DNA of 64,000 nucleotides from Gigaspora rosea (Eukaryota > Glomeromycota > Glomeromycetes > Diversisporales > Gigasporaceae), in assembly GCA_003550325.1 (NCBI GenBank), contig QKWP01000784.1, positions 98,654-162,653 on the forward strand, in the 5' to 3' direction. The translations under genes were made by a program, and so were the position numbers. The notes under the pieces are model-generated. The model worked only from the letters and a program-made list of their open reading frames with translations. It searched no databases and was not told the DNA's origin. This document shows, piece after piece, positions 40,637 through 53,161 of this stretch (position 1 is the first letter of the stretch; each line of letters opens with the position of its first letter).

Positions 40637-41797
40637 CACAGTGGCTCTCGATATAACGTAATAGACTCCCCTGACATTGATCACTGGATTTTTGATAATC
40701 ACGTTACCTACTGACGATCGTAGCCATATATACAACTTTTTTTTTAATGAGAAAATTAAACATGGCGTAGTAAGTAAAGTTGTACAGAATAACGATTTGT
40801 ATGTACTCTAAAATTTTTAGGAATTTTAGATAAAATTTTATTAAGTCATATTTAGCATTTTTGATCAAAAAAACGAAAATTAAAAAATTTTATATTAGGT
40901 CGACGCATTTTAAAACCCTATTATAAATAATAGTTGGTTTTAAAATATGTCATTCTCCATACCTAACGGCATATAGAATTAAATTTTCATAGAGCAATTC
41001 AAAAAATTTCTCATAAAATTTTTGAGTTTAATTAAAATTTTTGACAAATAAAAAGTTGCAATTTTCGTACCTTAAAATTCGATATAGTAGAACATTATAA
41101 AATTTGTATTAGAATAGCTTAAAAAAATAATCATATATGTATTAAATAATAAGTACTTAAATACTTTATTTTGGGAGATTTTTAATAAAAATTTTATAAT
41201 GTTCTACTATATCGAATTTTAAGGTACGAAAATTGCAACTTTTTATTTGTCAAAAATTTTAATTAAACTCAAAAATTTTATGAGAAATTTTTTGAATTGC
41301 TCTATGAAAATTTAATTCTATATGCTGTTAGGTATGGAGAATGACATATTTTAAAACCAACTATTATTTATAATAGGGTTTTAAAATGCGTCGACCTAAT
41401 ATAAAATTTTTTAATTTTCGTTTTTTTGATCAAAAATGCTAAATACGACTTAATAAAATTTTACCTAAAAATTTTAGAGTACATGCAAATCGTTATTCTG
41501 TACAACTTTACTTACTACGCCATGTTTAATTTTCTCATTAAAAAAAAAGTTGTATATATGGCTACGATCGTCAGTAGGTAACGTGATTATCAAAAATCCG
41601 GTGATCAATGTCAGGGGAGTGTACCTTGGGCACATAGTAAGGAATTTTTTAAAATCCGCTTTATCGTGAGTTTTATTAGTAAATCCATTATATCAAGTAG
41701 TATTTATTATGATGTGGATTTGAACCTTGATCCATTATATCAAGATTTTACTTAGTCTCCGTTATATCAAGAGTCCGTTATATCAAGAGCCACTGTG
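40637..41797. mobile_element. pogo/Tc1-like inverted-repeat element carrying a foldback insert
   Basis: Outer ends CACAGTGGCTCTCGATATAACG (left, 40,637) and the complement of its near copy at the right (ending 41,797) are flanked by TA on both sides, as for Tc1/mariner-pogo elements. CCGTTATATCAAG motifs recur near the right end. No transposase ORF. A large palindrome (40,665-41,620) occupies most of it. Confidence 0.75.
40665..41620. repeat. 956-bp near-perfect palindrome (foldback)
   Basis: Left arm 40,665-41,111 and right arm 41,183-41,620 are reverse complements with only a few differences (for example ACTGGATTTTT against CCGGATTTTT), around a 71-base loop. A transcript would form a roughly 440-bp hairpin. 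Confidence 0.9.
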
Positions 41798-42402
41798 TAT
41801 TCTATTTTTGAGTATTAAATTGTGATCCCAAACCTTACGAAAAATGATGATATTGCTGTATTGTAAGCAATTTATTTCATATTTGTTTTAAGTAAACTAT
41901 TCTTTATGCATAAAAATATAGGTAAACAGCACTAGCGATAAATGATAGTTGCCTAAAAAACAAAAATAAAATAAAATGTAAAAAAAAAAAAGAATGAACG
42001 CGTTTGTTGATCGGCTAAACTATACTTGTCAATTGATTTCATAACCCTACTGGACAGTCGATTTAATAGTTACCCCAATCCCCAAATTTGGCGGTGGGCA
42101 CATAGATGTACGCGTAAGTTATGAATTAATTAGATGTAACAAATATTGGTAAAAGCGAAATAATAGTATAGATAAAAAAAAATGGATTAACGAAAAAACT
42201 CAGTAATGCAAAGATTATTTTATTATATAGCTTGTACTGTTTTTTATTTTGCGTTACAGTCTCCCACTCCATGGTTAGTTTATTAATAACATTAATGACA
42301 ACTATGTGGAGATGATTTCATTGACAATATTCACGAATTATATGTTAGTGTTAGATGTCGGTGAGGTGCTTTCAAAAAATTGTAACAACCGTTTTTTACT
42401 AT

Positions 42403-42941
42403 CAGCAGTATTAGTAATTTTACTATGATCAGATTTTTCATGTTACACAAACAAAGATCAATTTAATTGTTATACTTTACAAATTAATTATATTTATTAA
42501 AATTAATTACTTTAAAATGACGCAACTTAATGAAAACCCAACGAATTACTTTAAAATTTTTACAAGTAACTTATTAAATATAAGAGAATAAAGTTACGCT
42601 TTCGGATTTTATATTAACATATAAACTTGAACGTTCATCTTATAAATAATTTAATTCATTAGTTTTTTAAAGTGAAAAAAATAAAAAAAATTAGATCTTA
42701 ACTGTACAAGTCGAAACTTTAATAGAATATTTGCGAAAAATCAAAGCGTAACTTTTTAGAGATAACTTTTGCGAAGAGCTTTTAGTTAAAAGAAATTAGA
42801 AAAAGAAGTGTGATGTCAAGGTGCATTCTTTAGAATTTTGTGCATTATTTATTAATTAAATATATATCAATATGATATTTAATCGATTATTTTAATTTCA
42901 CTGATTAAAATCTGATCATAGTAAAATTACTAATACTGCTG
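42403..42941. mobile_element. 539-bp terminal-inverted-repeat element
   Basis: CAGCAGTATTAGTAATTTTA at 42,403 is matched by its reverse complement ending at 42,941; the arms pair for about 35 bases. No ORF and no clear target duplication. Confidence 0.7.
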
Positions 42942-42959
42942 ACATAGTTTTGATTTACT

Positions 42960-43255
42960 AGTTGAGTTACCACCCTAATAAGGCATGTACTACACATGCA
43001 CTTTCATCAAAACAAACATATTGCATTTCATCTGCTGAAATCTTCCCATTGTACAATTTATGGAGATCGGTGCGTCCGAGCTTATATGCGCCTTCCATCT
43101 CTTGAGAATTAATGGAATTCAGTCTTTGTCGCACCATTAAGATCGTTTGAAAATACTTGTCTCGCCATTTAGTCATCGGCACGTACAATTGTGCGTATAA
43201 TGGGATCTTTGATGTGTAAATTCCAGGCCATACATCGACCCATTCTCTGATTTGA
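42960..43255 (-). pseudogene. short gene remnant, minus strand
   Basis: About 95 codons are open on the minus strand, reading IREWVDVWPGIYTSKI near the start and KWRDKYFQTILMVRQRL, then MEGAYKLGRTDLHKLY. The amino-acid balance is that of a real globular protein, but the ends are undefined and no flanking exon was found. Function unknown. Confidence 0.35.
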
Positions 43256-44394
43256 CTTCATCATTACCAGCCAAGGATCCTGGTTTATTTAAGCCTTATT
43301 TAAGGATACTTTGATATTTTTTGGGTCAGTTCCGTGATAACTGTACGTCCAATCATAATTATAAAATAAATGATATCCTTGCTTCAGAACGAATTTCGAA
43401 CATTGGACGGTCTCAAATATCGATGCCCACTGCGATTTTCAAGATGACAATAATTGGAGAGATAATAACAGTCGTCTCGATGGCTAAACAATGATTCGTC
43501 AAGCTGCAAATATTTTTAATAAATTTATATTGAGGTCGTATAATCAGATTTTCGTCCAAGAACTCCTGTTCCGTCATTTTATATTAAATAAATTTCTAGT
43601 GCTTTAGAAATAAAGTGTTAACGGGAGAATCATAGCATGTTTAGAGTATAAAATACAATTGGGAATACCAATTATCGATTGAATTAGTTTATCATTAGTT
43701 TTTTGCGCCAACATTTTCATGAGACTAATCTAAAAGTGTAATAACTTTTAATAGGAATGATTAAACTGGGGGTGTTTGTTGATTAGATGTAATTTTTAGC
43801 GTTTTGATGACTCATATGTGCTTCCGCTTCTCTCTGGATAATAGTATTTCTCATTTGTCCTTCGTAATTCAATTATTTAGTGAAACAATATATATATACA
43901 TGCTATAATATTGGACATTTGGACAATTTGGACATTTGGACATTTGGACAATGTCCAATTGCCCAAATAATTTTGATTGGACATAGTAACTTTTTTTATT
44001 GGACATTAAAAAAAAAATTAGTTTAATCTTGGCCTAAATTAAACTTAATTCTGGCCAATATTTACTAATACAAAATATCTTTAATTTACAGTATATTTAA
44101 AAAGTATACTGATAATAATAATAATTATTATTATTATAAAAATATGCATATGTACATATATATTCATGCTACTAAATCAACTTAAATTCCATTTTTCTTA
44201 CAATATATATATTTGATATTGGCTAATGAAATATGATTAATCAAACAGAATATTAGAAACTGTAAAATAATTGTATTTCAAAAAGAATAATAACAATAGT
44301 TGATTTTATTTTTAATTTTAAAATAAAGGTACATTATAAAGAAAACGGGGTAGCTTATTTCAGATATAATCGATTTTTTTGGTTAATCGCAGAT

Positions 44395-44695
44395 AGTTGC
44401 TACATAGTAAATCTAAAGTTTACTATGCGAATCGATTAAAGTCGCTTAAGTAAACTTATTCAGGAGATCAAAATACACTTACTATAAAATTTTTATTTAG
44501 GATTAGATAAGTTTTTTTTTAAAAAATTTTTAATTTTTTCGTCGAACGTAAAAATCAAAAGTCAAATAATAAAAAGTTCTCTAATACTAATAAAAATTTT
44601 AAGGTAAGTGTATTTTGATCTCCTGAAGAAGTTTACTTAAGCGACTTTAATCGATTTGCATAGTAAAGCTTGGACTTTACTATGTAGCTACTATT
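44395..44695. repeat. inverted repeat, arms of about 105 bp
   Basis: GCTACATAGTAAA with downstream GATTAAAGTCGCTTAAGTAA and AGGAGATCAAAATACACTTA on the left pair with the same sequence inverted on the right, around a T-rich centre of about 85 bases. Confidence 0.75.
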
Positions 44696-44764
44696 GTCAA
44701 TCGTGAGGTAGCTGTTTTTGACCAAAAGAGAGGGGGTAACCTACTTTCAGCTTTTGTCGTCATA

Positions 44765-45107
44765 TGGGGTGTCTTCAATTAAAAGGGCCCATTTTTACAT
44801 TTTTTTGAAAAATGAGTTTTCGTTAAATTCATATAAATTTTGACATGATTGACTTTTTTTAATTATAAATGAAAGTCGAATTACATAATAAAAAATCAAG
44901 ATAATGTAAAAAGAAAAATTACATGAGGCTGCGTAGAGCCAACACGTCACGAGTTTACCCGATAGTCACCTGCCGTCTTTAACCAATCAATATCGTGAAA
45001 TTTGATTGATCCCGGATCAGTCCGAAAATCAAAACAAATAATTAAACTCAAATATCTCAAAATAAAATATATGTAAAAATGGGCCCTTTTAATTGAAGAC
45101 ACTCCAT
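44765..45107. mobile_element. 343-bp Tc1/mariner-type MITE
   Basis: Terminal inverted repeat TGGGGTGTCTTCAATTAAAA, matching TGGAGTGTCTTCAATTAAAA inverted at the right end, continuing GGGCCCATTTTTACAT; flanked by TA at 44,763 and 45,108. Confidence 0.85.
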
Positions 45108-45563
45108 ATTATTAAAATTGTCCAATAAAATTATTGGATAATTGGACATATGTCCAATTGACAATTTGGACATAGGTCCAATAATTTTACAATTTATTTG
45201 GATATTGTCCAATGCCTGAAGGTCCAAAAAATTATTTGGACATTTGGACTATGTCCAAATGTCCAAATGTCCAATTAAATTTATTTGGACATTGTCCAAT
45301 GCCTGAAGGTCCAAAAAATTATTTGGACATTTGGACTATGTCCAAATGTCCAAATGTCCAATTAAATTTATATACGCCAAATCGATAACGTGAAGGTGCG
45401 TGTTTTTTGTTTAAAAACTAAGGTTACCAAAAAATTACAATTTATTAAGTTATTTAAGCAAAAAAATGAATATTAAAAATCTAGAATCTAGATTTTATAA
45501 GAAATCCAACTGTTAGACTATATGTATACATTCCATTCTTTTGAATAATTTTGTATATATTCA

Positions 45564-47716
45564 TTAAATAACTTCTGGTGTCTTTTCAACATCAGAATCT
45601 CTGAAAAATATGAATAAACATACCCCAGTAATAGATGAAATTGCGGCTAAAATGCTATATAACCAAACTAGATAAGGATCTTTTGATAACGGAACAAAAA
45701 CAAGCCCCAACAATGATCCCGCCGCTAAAGTCATTAAGTATAAAGCCGTTATTGTAGATTTAAGTTGTAATGGCGCCTAGCATAAATCATATATACACAT
45801 ATATATAAGTGTGAAATCTATTTAATTATTTAAAAATAACAATAAAATGGATTGTTACGAAAAAGTTACCTTGTTAAAAACATAATTAAGACCCGTGATA
45901 CATACTAAAACTGATAAATGAAAATGATTTTGATTAATGATATGTTCGAACAAAAAAGATAGATTTATGAAAAAACATACTTTCTGAAAATGCTATTAGA
46001 ATATAAGAAGGAGCCTGCCACCAAATATTAATATCGTTTGGAACTGGTTTTCCGTCAATTATACAATGAGTTGCTTCAAAGCATGGACCAGTATTATAAA
46101 TGATATACTGAACAATTGCCGTATATAACATTGCAGAAGCGATTATTATAAAACCAATGGCGATACGTGTTACAGGGCGGGGATTAATGCCGATGCGTCT
46201 CAAGGCGGGATAGCTTTCAAAATAATAATATCATAATAATAATAAGTTTCTTTAATATATTCAACAACAACAGCAACAATAATAATACTTACAAGAAGTT
46301 ATCGGCGATAGGAGTGAAAATCATCACAGTAATAGGATTCAAATTATACATCATATCGTTTGGTATGAAATTAGTCGTCATTGTAGCGGCTTGAGATATT
46401 AAATTATTATAAACTTGCATATAACAAGCCCAATAAATAGGATATGCTAGAATAACTCTACACGCCTTAATCGATGCTCGTATTTGATCCACGAATGTAT
46501 CATCCCATTTAATTTTGTATTGTTTTGCGACGTCTAAGGAAAATTTTGATGGTTTAGCATTGTCAAGATTTCTACCATTTTTAAAAGCCAAACGAAAAAC
46601 ATTGAATAAATCCAACAATGCGGAGTTATTTGGTGGTATTTTAATATATAGTTTACTTCCAATGCCGAAGATTATAACTGAAATGAGAAACATTATAGTA
46701 GGAATGAGGAAAGCCATCCAAAATGAATGATATTTTTCAACGTAAGTTGTAATCATTGGAGAAAGAGATCCAAGGCTTAGTGAAAAGAAGAACCAATGAA
46801 ACATTGATGAAATGGTGAGTTCTGGATCAACAATAACTTTCTTTCCAGATTTCAAAGTTTTGACATAAGGATCTTTATGGAGAAATTGATCTGCTGCCAT
46901 AGTAACACAGTTTGTCTTTTAACAGTAAAGGATATTTTAATATTTTTTTGCGTACGAAACTCTTATATATCTTAAAATACCTTGATTCCTCCGGTTCCGA
47001 TCCCAATAATGATCATTGAGACTATAAGGCCGGGTAAAGATGCTTTGACTTCTATCGCGGGCGGAATTGCAGTGAGTGTTAAAATAATTAACCCAGTAGT
47101 ATACACTAGAGAAAAGATAAGAATTGTCTTATATCTTCCTAAATATTGATCTGCTATGATAGCACCCAAGGCAGGAATTGCAAAACAAAAGAATTGAAAG
47201 AAAAGAGTAAGAGTTGTCGCGGTTTGTTGACCAGCGCCAATAACCCCAGGTTGACCATGTTTTTCTTTTGGAACCGGAAATTCGATGTAGTTTTGGAAAG
47301 GTCCCACTGCGCCCCTTAAATTTTCGAGAAAATTTTTGATGTCAATATAGTAGTAATCTTCCCGCGATCGAATGTTTACAATACAGAAAAATTTTGGTAC
47401 CAATAGGCAAATCTTTCACAAAATTCACATATGCAAATTAAAAATGCGGCTGCATATGAGTGTAGGTAAAAAAAAAAATAAATAAATAAATAAAAAAAAA
47501 AAATTAATACAGTATAATTTTTGGATGCTAAAATTTTAAATTATGGAGTATGATACCCTTTGGCATTCTGTCAGGAACTTTTTCTAAGGTGGTCAATTCT
47601 TCCAGAATTGGTTGTTTCCTCTGATTGTGTGAAATATCATCTCGCGTTGATACTTCGATTCGAGTATCTTTTTCTTCAATCCTACATGATTCAATAACTT
47701 CATCTTCTTCCATCAT
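45564..47716 (-). CDS. PTR2: PTR2-type proton-coupled peptide transporter, seven exons
   Basis: Proton-dependent oligopeptide transporter (POT/PTR) family, plasma membrane di/tripeptide uptake. Exons on the minus strand: 47,716-47,557; 47,449-47,401; 47,314-46,981; 46,915-46,293; 46,213-45,981; 45,910-45,870; 45,776-45,564. All introns are GT-AG and the total of 1,653 bases gives 550 residues with no stop. Diagnostic features are the ExxER motif in EFCERFAYW, GPFQNYIEFPVP, the GADQ-like ADQYLGRYKTI loop, GIGTGGIK, the VKTLKSGKKVIVDP loop, and the FYPALRRIGINPRPVTRIAIGF and ITGLNYVFNKAPLQLKS helices. The N-terminus is acidic and cytosolic; the start is the first of two ATGs. Intact and probably functional. 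Confidence 0.92.
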
Positions 47717-48156
47717 GATTTTTTTTCCGTGCTTTTTTGTTTTTTTCTCTCTCTCTTTTTATATGGAAAAAAACTAATCTAAGCATTTATCGATTTTTTG
47801 CCATAAATGACATGATGTCTCATTGCATCATTGAATTTACTATTGTTGCATACATATTGATCAGTAATGTTTATTTATTTCAGGTTAATATAAATTTATT
47901 TGAAAAAATAATAATTCATTAGCCAGGCTTTAAATAGAATCGCTCAAGTTCATGCATCGTAAATAACGAGATACCGCCTATCGAAGATCACAAAATGTTG
48001 CATAATTATGAATTGTGAAATAAGGGAAATAAAGCCAAAGCCAGGCCAATTAAATTCTGTTGATCCTTATACTGTAGTAAATAGATTTTGATGAAATCAA
48101 AAATTTTTTAAAGATCGTTAAAATGCCGGAGATTTCCGGTTTAATGGACCTAAAAT

Positions 48157-48330
48157 TAGGGAACCTGGCATGGCATACTATATAAGCATAATAAAAAAAA
48201 AATTTTTTTTTTTTTTTAAAAATTATTAAATTTTCTTTAATAATTAATTTATGATTTTTATAATAAAAGCATGCCATCATGAACTTTTAAACGCCTTGGC
48301 ATATTAATGACTGCCGTGCCAGGTTCCCTA
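48157..48330. mobile_element. 174-bp hAT-type MITE
   Basis: Ends TAGGGAACCTGGCATGGCA and TGCCGTGCCAGGTTCCCTA are inverted repeats with one mismatch; 8-bp duplication CCTAAAAT exact at 48,149-48,156 and 48,331-48,338. Confidence 0.9.
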
Positions 48331-48582
48331 CCTAAAATACGGGCGTGGTCAACCAAAATTTGGTGGAAAATACCGAAAAATTTCTAAATATAAAAAAAAA
48401 TACATCTATATATACTGGGTGGAGGAAAAGTCTCCAGACGGGTCCCTTTTTATTAATCATCAGTTTAACGTGTATATAATTAATGTCACAGATCATAATT
48501 TAAAATGAAATCTACATTTTCTACTTAACCTGATAGCCTTCTAAAACCCACTAATACTTGTTTATTATAATATTTTTTAAAT

Positions 48583-48617
48583 CTAACCCTAACCCTAAAC
48601 CTCTAACCCTAAAAAAT
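48583..48617. repeat. interstitial telomere-like CCCTAA repeats
   Basis: CTAACCCTAACCCTAAAC followed by CTCTAACCCTAAA. Too short for a telomere. Confidence 0.6.
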
Positions 48618-50199
48618 GTACCCCAAAAAAAATTAGTTTTCGAGATTTTTATACTATAATTTCATTTTAATCTGGATTTCATTATAATCTGCCACAATTA
48701 TTAACAAATACTATATTATAAGCTAGTTGGTATCTCACTGGCTCCATTCGTAAATTATTCTCAATGGAGATGCAATGGAATTGTTCTCCATTCACCCACA
48801 ATGGATAAATGTGCCAACCCTGCCCAGGAGGTAGAGGGGGATAATGTAAAACACAGAATTTAATTGGTCTGGCTTAATTTAGCATGAAAATTTTAAACAA
48901 ATCTCTTCAGATCTAACAAAGTATACATCGTTAAATGGTTCGGGTGCAACTACATCCATCAAAAATACTGCACGGCAATTCGTATAGAAGTTGTTTGATT
49001 CTGCGGAGGCCAGTATATTCATGTGAAATATTGGCAGTTGGTGCTGGCCAGATGAATCCTTTTCAATCGTAAAGAAAAAAGAACCAATTAGGTGGGTTTC
49101 AAAAAGACTAATGAATGCTGCAATTAAACTTTTAGGGCTAGGTTAGTTCTACCAGAAAAAAATACGGTCACGTGAATTTGGTTATTTTCTACCGATTCGA
49201 TTGATCGATCATGAGAAATCAGAACAGAACGTACAGAAGATTTTTTATCGAATATCACGGGACATGTAATTTTTTTGACAGAACTAGTCTACTTTTAATA
49301 TCGTGTATAACGATAAACAGTAATTAATTGCGGATTCATCCCTACACTTCAAGTTTTCGCCAAAGATAGCTGAGGTCCGTTTCGAACAATTTCACAAGAA
49401 CAGCATTCAGAATTCTTACATAACATATCTACATTATTCAGTTCTTTAATATTGCAAGAATGTTTGGTTCATGATATAATTGTAAAACATTCGTATTAAC
49501 GCTCTGGTTTTGCTTGAAGCTTGAATTCTTGATGTTTTTTAATGATATGTTCCGGCATATTAATTTTCTTCCAGTCTGAAAAATGTGATTTAAAAGAAGA
49601 AGAAAGGCTCATATATTCAAGAGAAGAGAATGAAAGAGGTGTTAATTTGGTCATCATTCAATAAGATGTAAGTACATGTGAATATAGAATCTGTTTATCG
49701 TTATATATTTATTTATTTATTTATTTTATTTATTATTTGTAATTTTTCCTAAGTGCGTGTGGCGGCTGATTATGATTTACTATCATCAGACACATTCAGC
49801 CGCAGAAGAAAGACTTTTTTTTCTATTTAATTATTTGTAATGTCATTTAACCTAAATGAATGTTTGTGAAAGGAAATTGTAGAAATAACATGATCGATCA
49901 CTTGATCATTTACGTATTATCATTTACTACGTAATCCTATCGCATTGCAATTTAATTCTATATATTTCCTTTTTAGTCTATTTTTAATAGACTAATTAGT
50001 GATATTCACATTCCGGCATAACGTATAGTAATAGTAAACATTCCGTGAAGTTTCCCATTCTTCTATATACCAATAGTTTGAAAGATAGCACAAGAAATAT
50101 AAATATGAATTGTTAATAAAAGAAATCGTTTTCTCTTATTAAACTATCCAATTTTTTGTGTAAACGAATATTAAATATTGATATACGTACGTACCTACA

Positions 50200-51816
50200 A
50201 TGGCTTTTCCTCCTTCGCTAACTCAATTTATCAAGTCGCTTTACAACTTTTTTGGTAAACAATCACAAAACTTTGATCATCTAGAAGATATTACTGCTCC
50301 GAATAACATTCATCCACAACTTGATGATAAATGCCTTAAAGAAGTCTTTAAATATTTTAAAAACGATACAAAAGCTTTATATTCATGCGTTTCAGTAAGT
50401 CGTAAATGGTGCGAACAAGCCATTCCTCTACTCTGGGAAGACCCATTTTGCATATTTTACAAGAACGATACTTTGGTTCAAACATATTTATCATGTCTTT
50501 CCGAGGAGAGACGAACCTATTTGATTGAAAATGGACTTTTTATTCCTGAATCTTCAAATCCGAAATTCAATTATCCAAGTCATATAAGAAAACTTGATTA
50601 TCGAAGGTTGAATTTGGCGATTTTAAGATGGCTTACAAACAATAATAACAAAACTGATACTAAATTTATATGCCTTATTTCCCAAGAACTTACCAGTCTT
50701 ATAATAAATCAGTCTAAAGAATTGCATTGTCTGAGAGTATCTAAAGGTCCAGATAATATTAATGTACCAAATTTTAGTATTTGTACTGGTTTTGAAGAAT
50801 CTATTTCTGGACTTCGAACTTTTCAACTATCTGGAATTTTCAGAGAGAAAAGTGAAATTAATCATATTGATTATTTAACTTCCATTATTTCTATGAAATG
50901 TCGAAATATAGAACATTTACAGATAAATATTTCATGTTCCTATGAATCAAAAATACAAAAAAATTTGCTGAATATAGTAGGTTCTCAGAAACAACTTCGA
51001 AAATTTGAATGTTACGTTAAAAATGCTTCACACTTTCTTCTAAAGCTTTCTTGTCAAGCTGAAAATTTGGTCGAATTATTTTTAGGAGGGATCGAATATA
51101 ATAGTATAACGATATTATATCCATTAATATCTTTTACTAATCTAGAGAAATTAAAGATTTTTAACTATTATGATTACACAGAATATCACCCAACCGGCAT
51201 AGAAACGAATCGTTTTCATAATCTTCACATTAGTGAGTTGTATTTAATAGGTGCTTCTTTAAATGAATTATTCTTTGAATATTTAATGAGAATGGTACGA
51301 AGCTCTTTGAAAAAATTAGTTTTGGATCAAGTCGGTGACGAGAAATTTCTATCTATAATACCAAAATGTCCATATTTAACACACTTAGCTTTATCAATCA
51401 GACCAGATTCACCAAATCTACCACAGCTCATGAATTTAAATTTAGAGCATTTGATTCTCAATGATTCAACCCCAGATCGATTAGACAATTATATATTAAA
51501 TAATATAGAAAGTTTTCCGGATACACTTCGTCATCTTGATCTTCTTATTTGCATTTCTCCCAATGTTTTACAATATATTTTGGCAAAATGCAAATTTCTT
51601 GAAACTCTTGGTATATATTTACAACTTCCAAGAGATGATTCTAAATATATCAAAGCTGTTGTTAGATATGTTCAGTCATCTGGCAGTTTTAGTACATTGA
51701 GATATATTAGAAATTGCTCTGGTCAAAAACTAACTCCACTTTCTAAAGATTTATGTGGATATGCAAAAATGTATATAGAAAATATTGTAAATGAAACTTA
51801 TAATCCTTGGGAATAA
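50200..51816 (+). CDS. F-box/leucine-rich-repeat-like protein (538 aa)
   Basis: ATG 50,200 to TAA 51,814-51,816, single exon, intact. After a short N-terminus the F-box occupies about residues 40-85 (LDDKCLKEVFKYFKND, SVSRKWCEQAIPLLWEDP). The remainder contains irregular leucine-rich segments (LRTFQLSGIF, LVELFLGGIEY, LKKLVLDQVG, LTHLALSI, LEHLILND, LRHLDLLI). F-box proteins recruit substrates to SCF ubiquitin ligases through Skp1. This protein type forms very large families in Rhizophagus. Substrate unknown. Confidence 0.9.
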   Translation: MAFPPSLTQFIKSLYNFFGKQSQNFDHLEDITAPNNIHPQLDDKCLKEVFKYFKNDTKALYSCVSVSRKWCEQAIPLLWEDPFCIFYKNDTLVQTYLSCLSEERRTYLIENGLFIPESSNPKFNYPSHIRKLDYRRLNLAILRWLTNNNNKTDTKFICLISQELTSLIINQSKELHCLRVSKGPDNINVPNFSICTGFEESISGLRTFQLSGIFREKSEINHIDYLTSIISMKCRNIEHLQINISCSYESKIQKNLLNIVGSQKQLRKFECYVKNASHFLLKLSCQAENLVELFLGGIEYNSITILYPLISFTNLEKLKIFNYYDYTEYHPTGIETNRFHNLHISELYLIGASLNELFFEYLMRMVRSSLKKLVLDQVGDEKFLSIIPKCPYLTHLALSIRPDSPNLPQLMNLNLEHLILNDSTPDRLDNYILNNIESFPDTLRHLDLLICISPNVLQYILAKCKFLETLGIYLQLPRDDSKYIKAVVRYVQSSGSFSTLRYIRNCSGQKLTPLSKDLCGYAKMYIENIVNETYNPWE

Positions 51817-53161
51817 GATTAACTGTTAGGGTGTATAGAAACCAGTTATTGCTCTTTGTTTATATGTACATATATTTGATATTATTCTATCAAAAGACGA
51901 TTTAATATTTACGAGAAGTTTGTTATATAAGATGAGAGTACTCTTCAATTCATTATGTTAGCGTTATGTAATTAACATCGATTTATTTAATTATTCGGTT
52001 TTTTCTGATATATTCATAAGTTATATAAATTCATAAGTTATAATATTGATGGTATTTAATATAGAGTAATTCTTATTTTCCAACCGATGAATTATTCTTG
52101 TATTAAAAGTCAGTTAACGTTATATTAAAAGTCAGCTATCATATTTTAAATCAAGATTCAGTATCCAAACGTTGAACCTAATATCTGGTTATTTTGAACT
52201 TAAAAATTTGGGTCAAGTGAAGCAGGAGCCGGACATTTTCTTAAATTCAGTAGAGTAAGGCTTACCTGTTACGATTCGATGACATATTTATGAATGAGAT
52301 ACTTATTTTCGCGAGTAACACAAACCAAAGAAAGGAAATTAAATTTTGTAAATAAACTAAATGCGTAATGATAAAAAGTTTAACACGATGAAATAGTGCT
52401 TATTATATGCAAATTTTCGTTCCCGTCATTTATAATTAGTGAACCAAGGCATTAGTTTTCGAGTATCGTTATAATTAATTACTTCAGGACCTTTTTATTA
52501 AAATGTTATTTTGAAAAAGAGTGAGTTTTGATACATCAAAAATCATCTACGTTTATATTTTTATTTTAATTTGATTAAGGAGCTGCAACTCTAACACTCT
52601 TGGAAAAACTATCGATTATTTCGATTGATTGAAACAATCGATAATTGTGTTAAGAGAATTTTTTTGTTTCTTTTATAGATCATAAACAATAGGAAAACGG
52701 AAAGCATAAGAAAATGGATTGGTTAAGTTCATAATTAATAGTGTTTACCGTTTACTATTATTATCTTTCTCAATGTTTTCATTTTATTCGTGTTATTGAT
52801 GGTAGTTCGTGATTTTTTGTTGAATAATGATATTTCAAACAAGTTATTCAAATTCTTAGTATTTAGCATTCTGACCAACGAAGAATATTTGAAAAGTTGT
52901 TTTTTATATGCCCAAATAATTTCAGAGTAACTTTGATGCGCGCTTACGGCGGGAACCTTTTAAATGGTAACCGTTCTCTTAGTTATACAATAAAAGGTCT
53001 CAATAAAAAAGAAAAAATACATAATATGTGCAAACCCAACTTTCAATATCTCTTTATTAATATAGATCTAGTTGTTACAATAATAATATAGTATAAAAAT
53101 AAATTAAAAACATAATAAAAGAAAACTTTGAATCGTTAAGCACAATAAAAAATAAAAAAAT
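51817..53161. other. intergenic region, F-box gene to NRPS-like gene
   Basis: No gene or element recognised; the ORF at 52,897 is low-confidence. The two genes converge here, so it should contain both 3' ends. Confidence 0.5.

Larger units (their letters stand above)
43911..45370. mobile_element. nested inverted-repeat complex bounded by TTGGACA/TGTCCAA arrays
   Basis: The left array (43,911-44,010) and right array (45,118-45,370) consist of many direct and inverted TTGGACATTTGGAC units; the right one includes an 88-bp tandem duplication. Between them lie at least two other inverted-repeat elements (44,395-44,695 and 44,765-45,107). No coding sequence. Confidence 0.65.
47717..50199. other. 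intergenic region between PTR2 and the F-box gene
   Basis: No gene seen. It holds a 174-bp hAT-type MITE (48,157-48,330), a mariner-like ACTGGGTGGAGG end at about 48,416 and telomere-like CCCTAA repeats at 48,583-48,617. The stretch 48,720-49,270 is GC-richer with fragments of older repeats. Confidence 0.5.
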
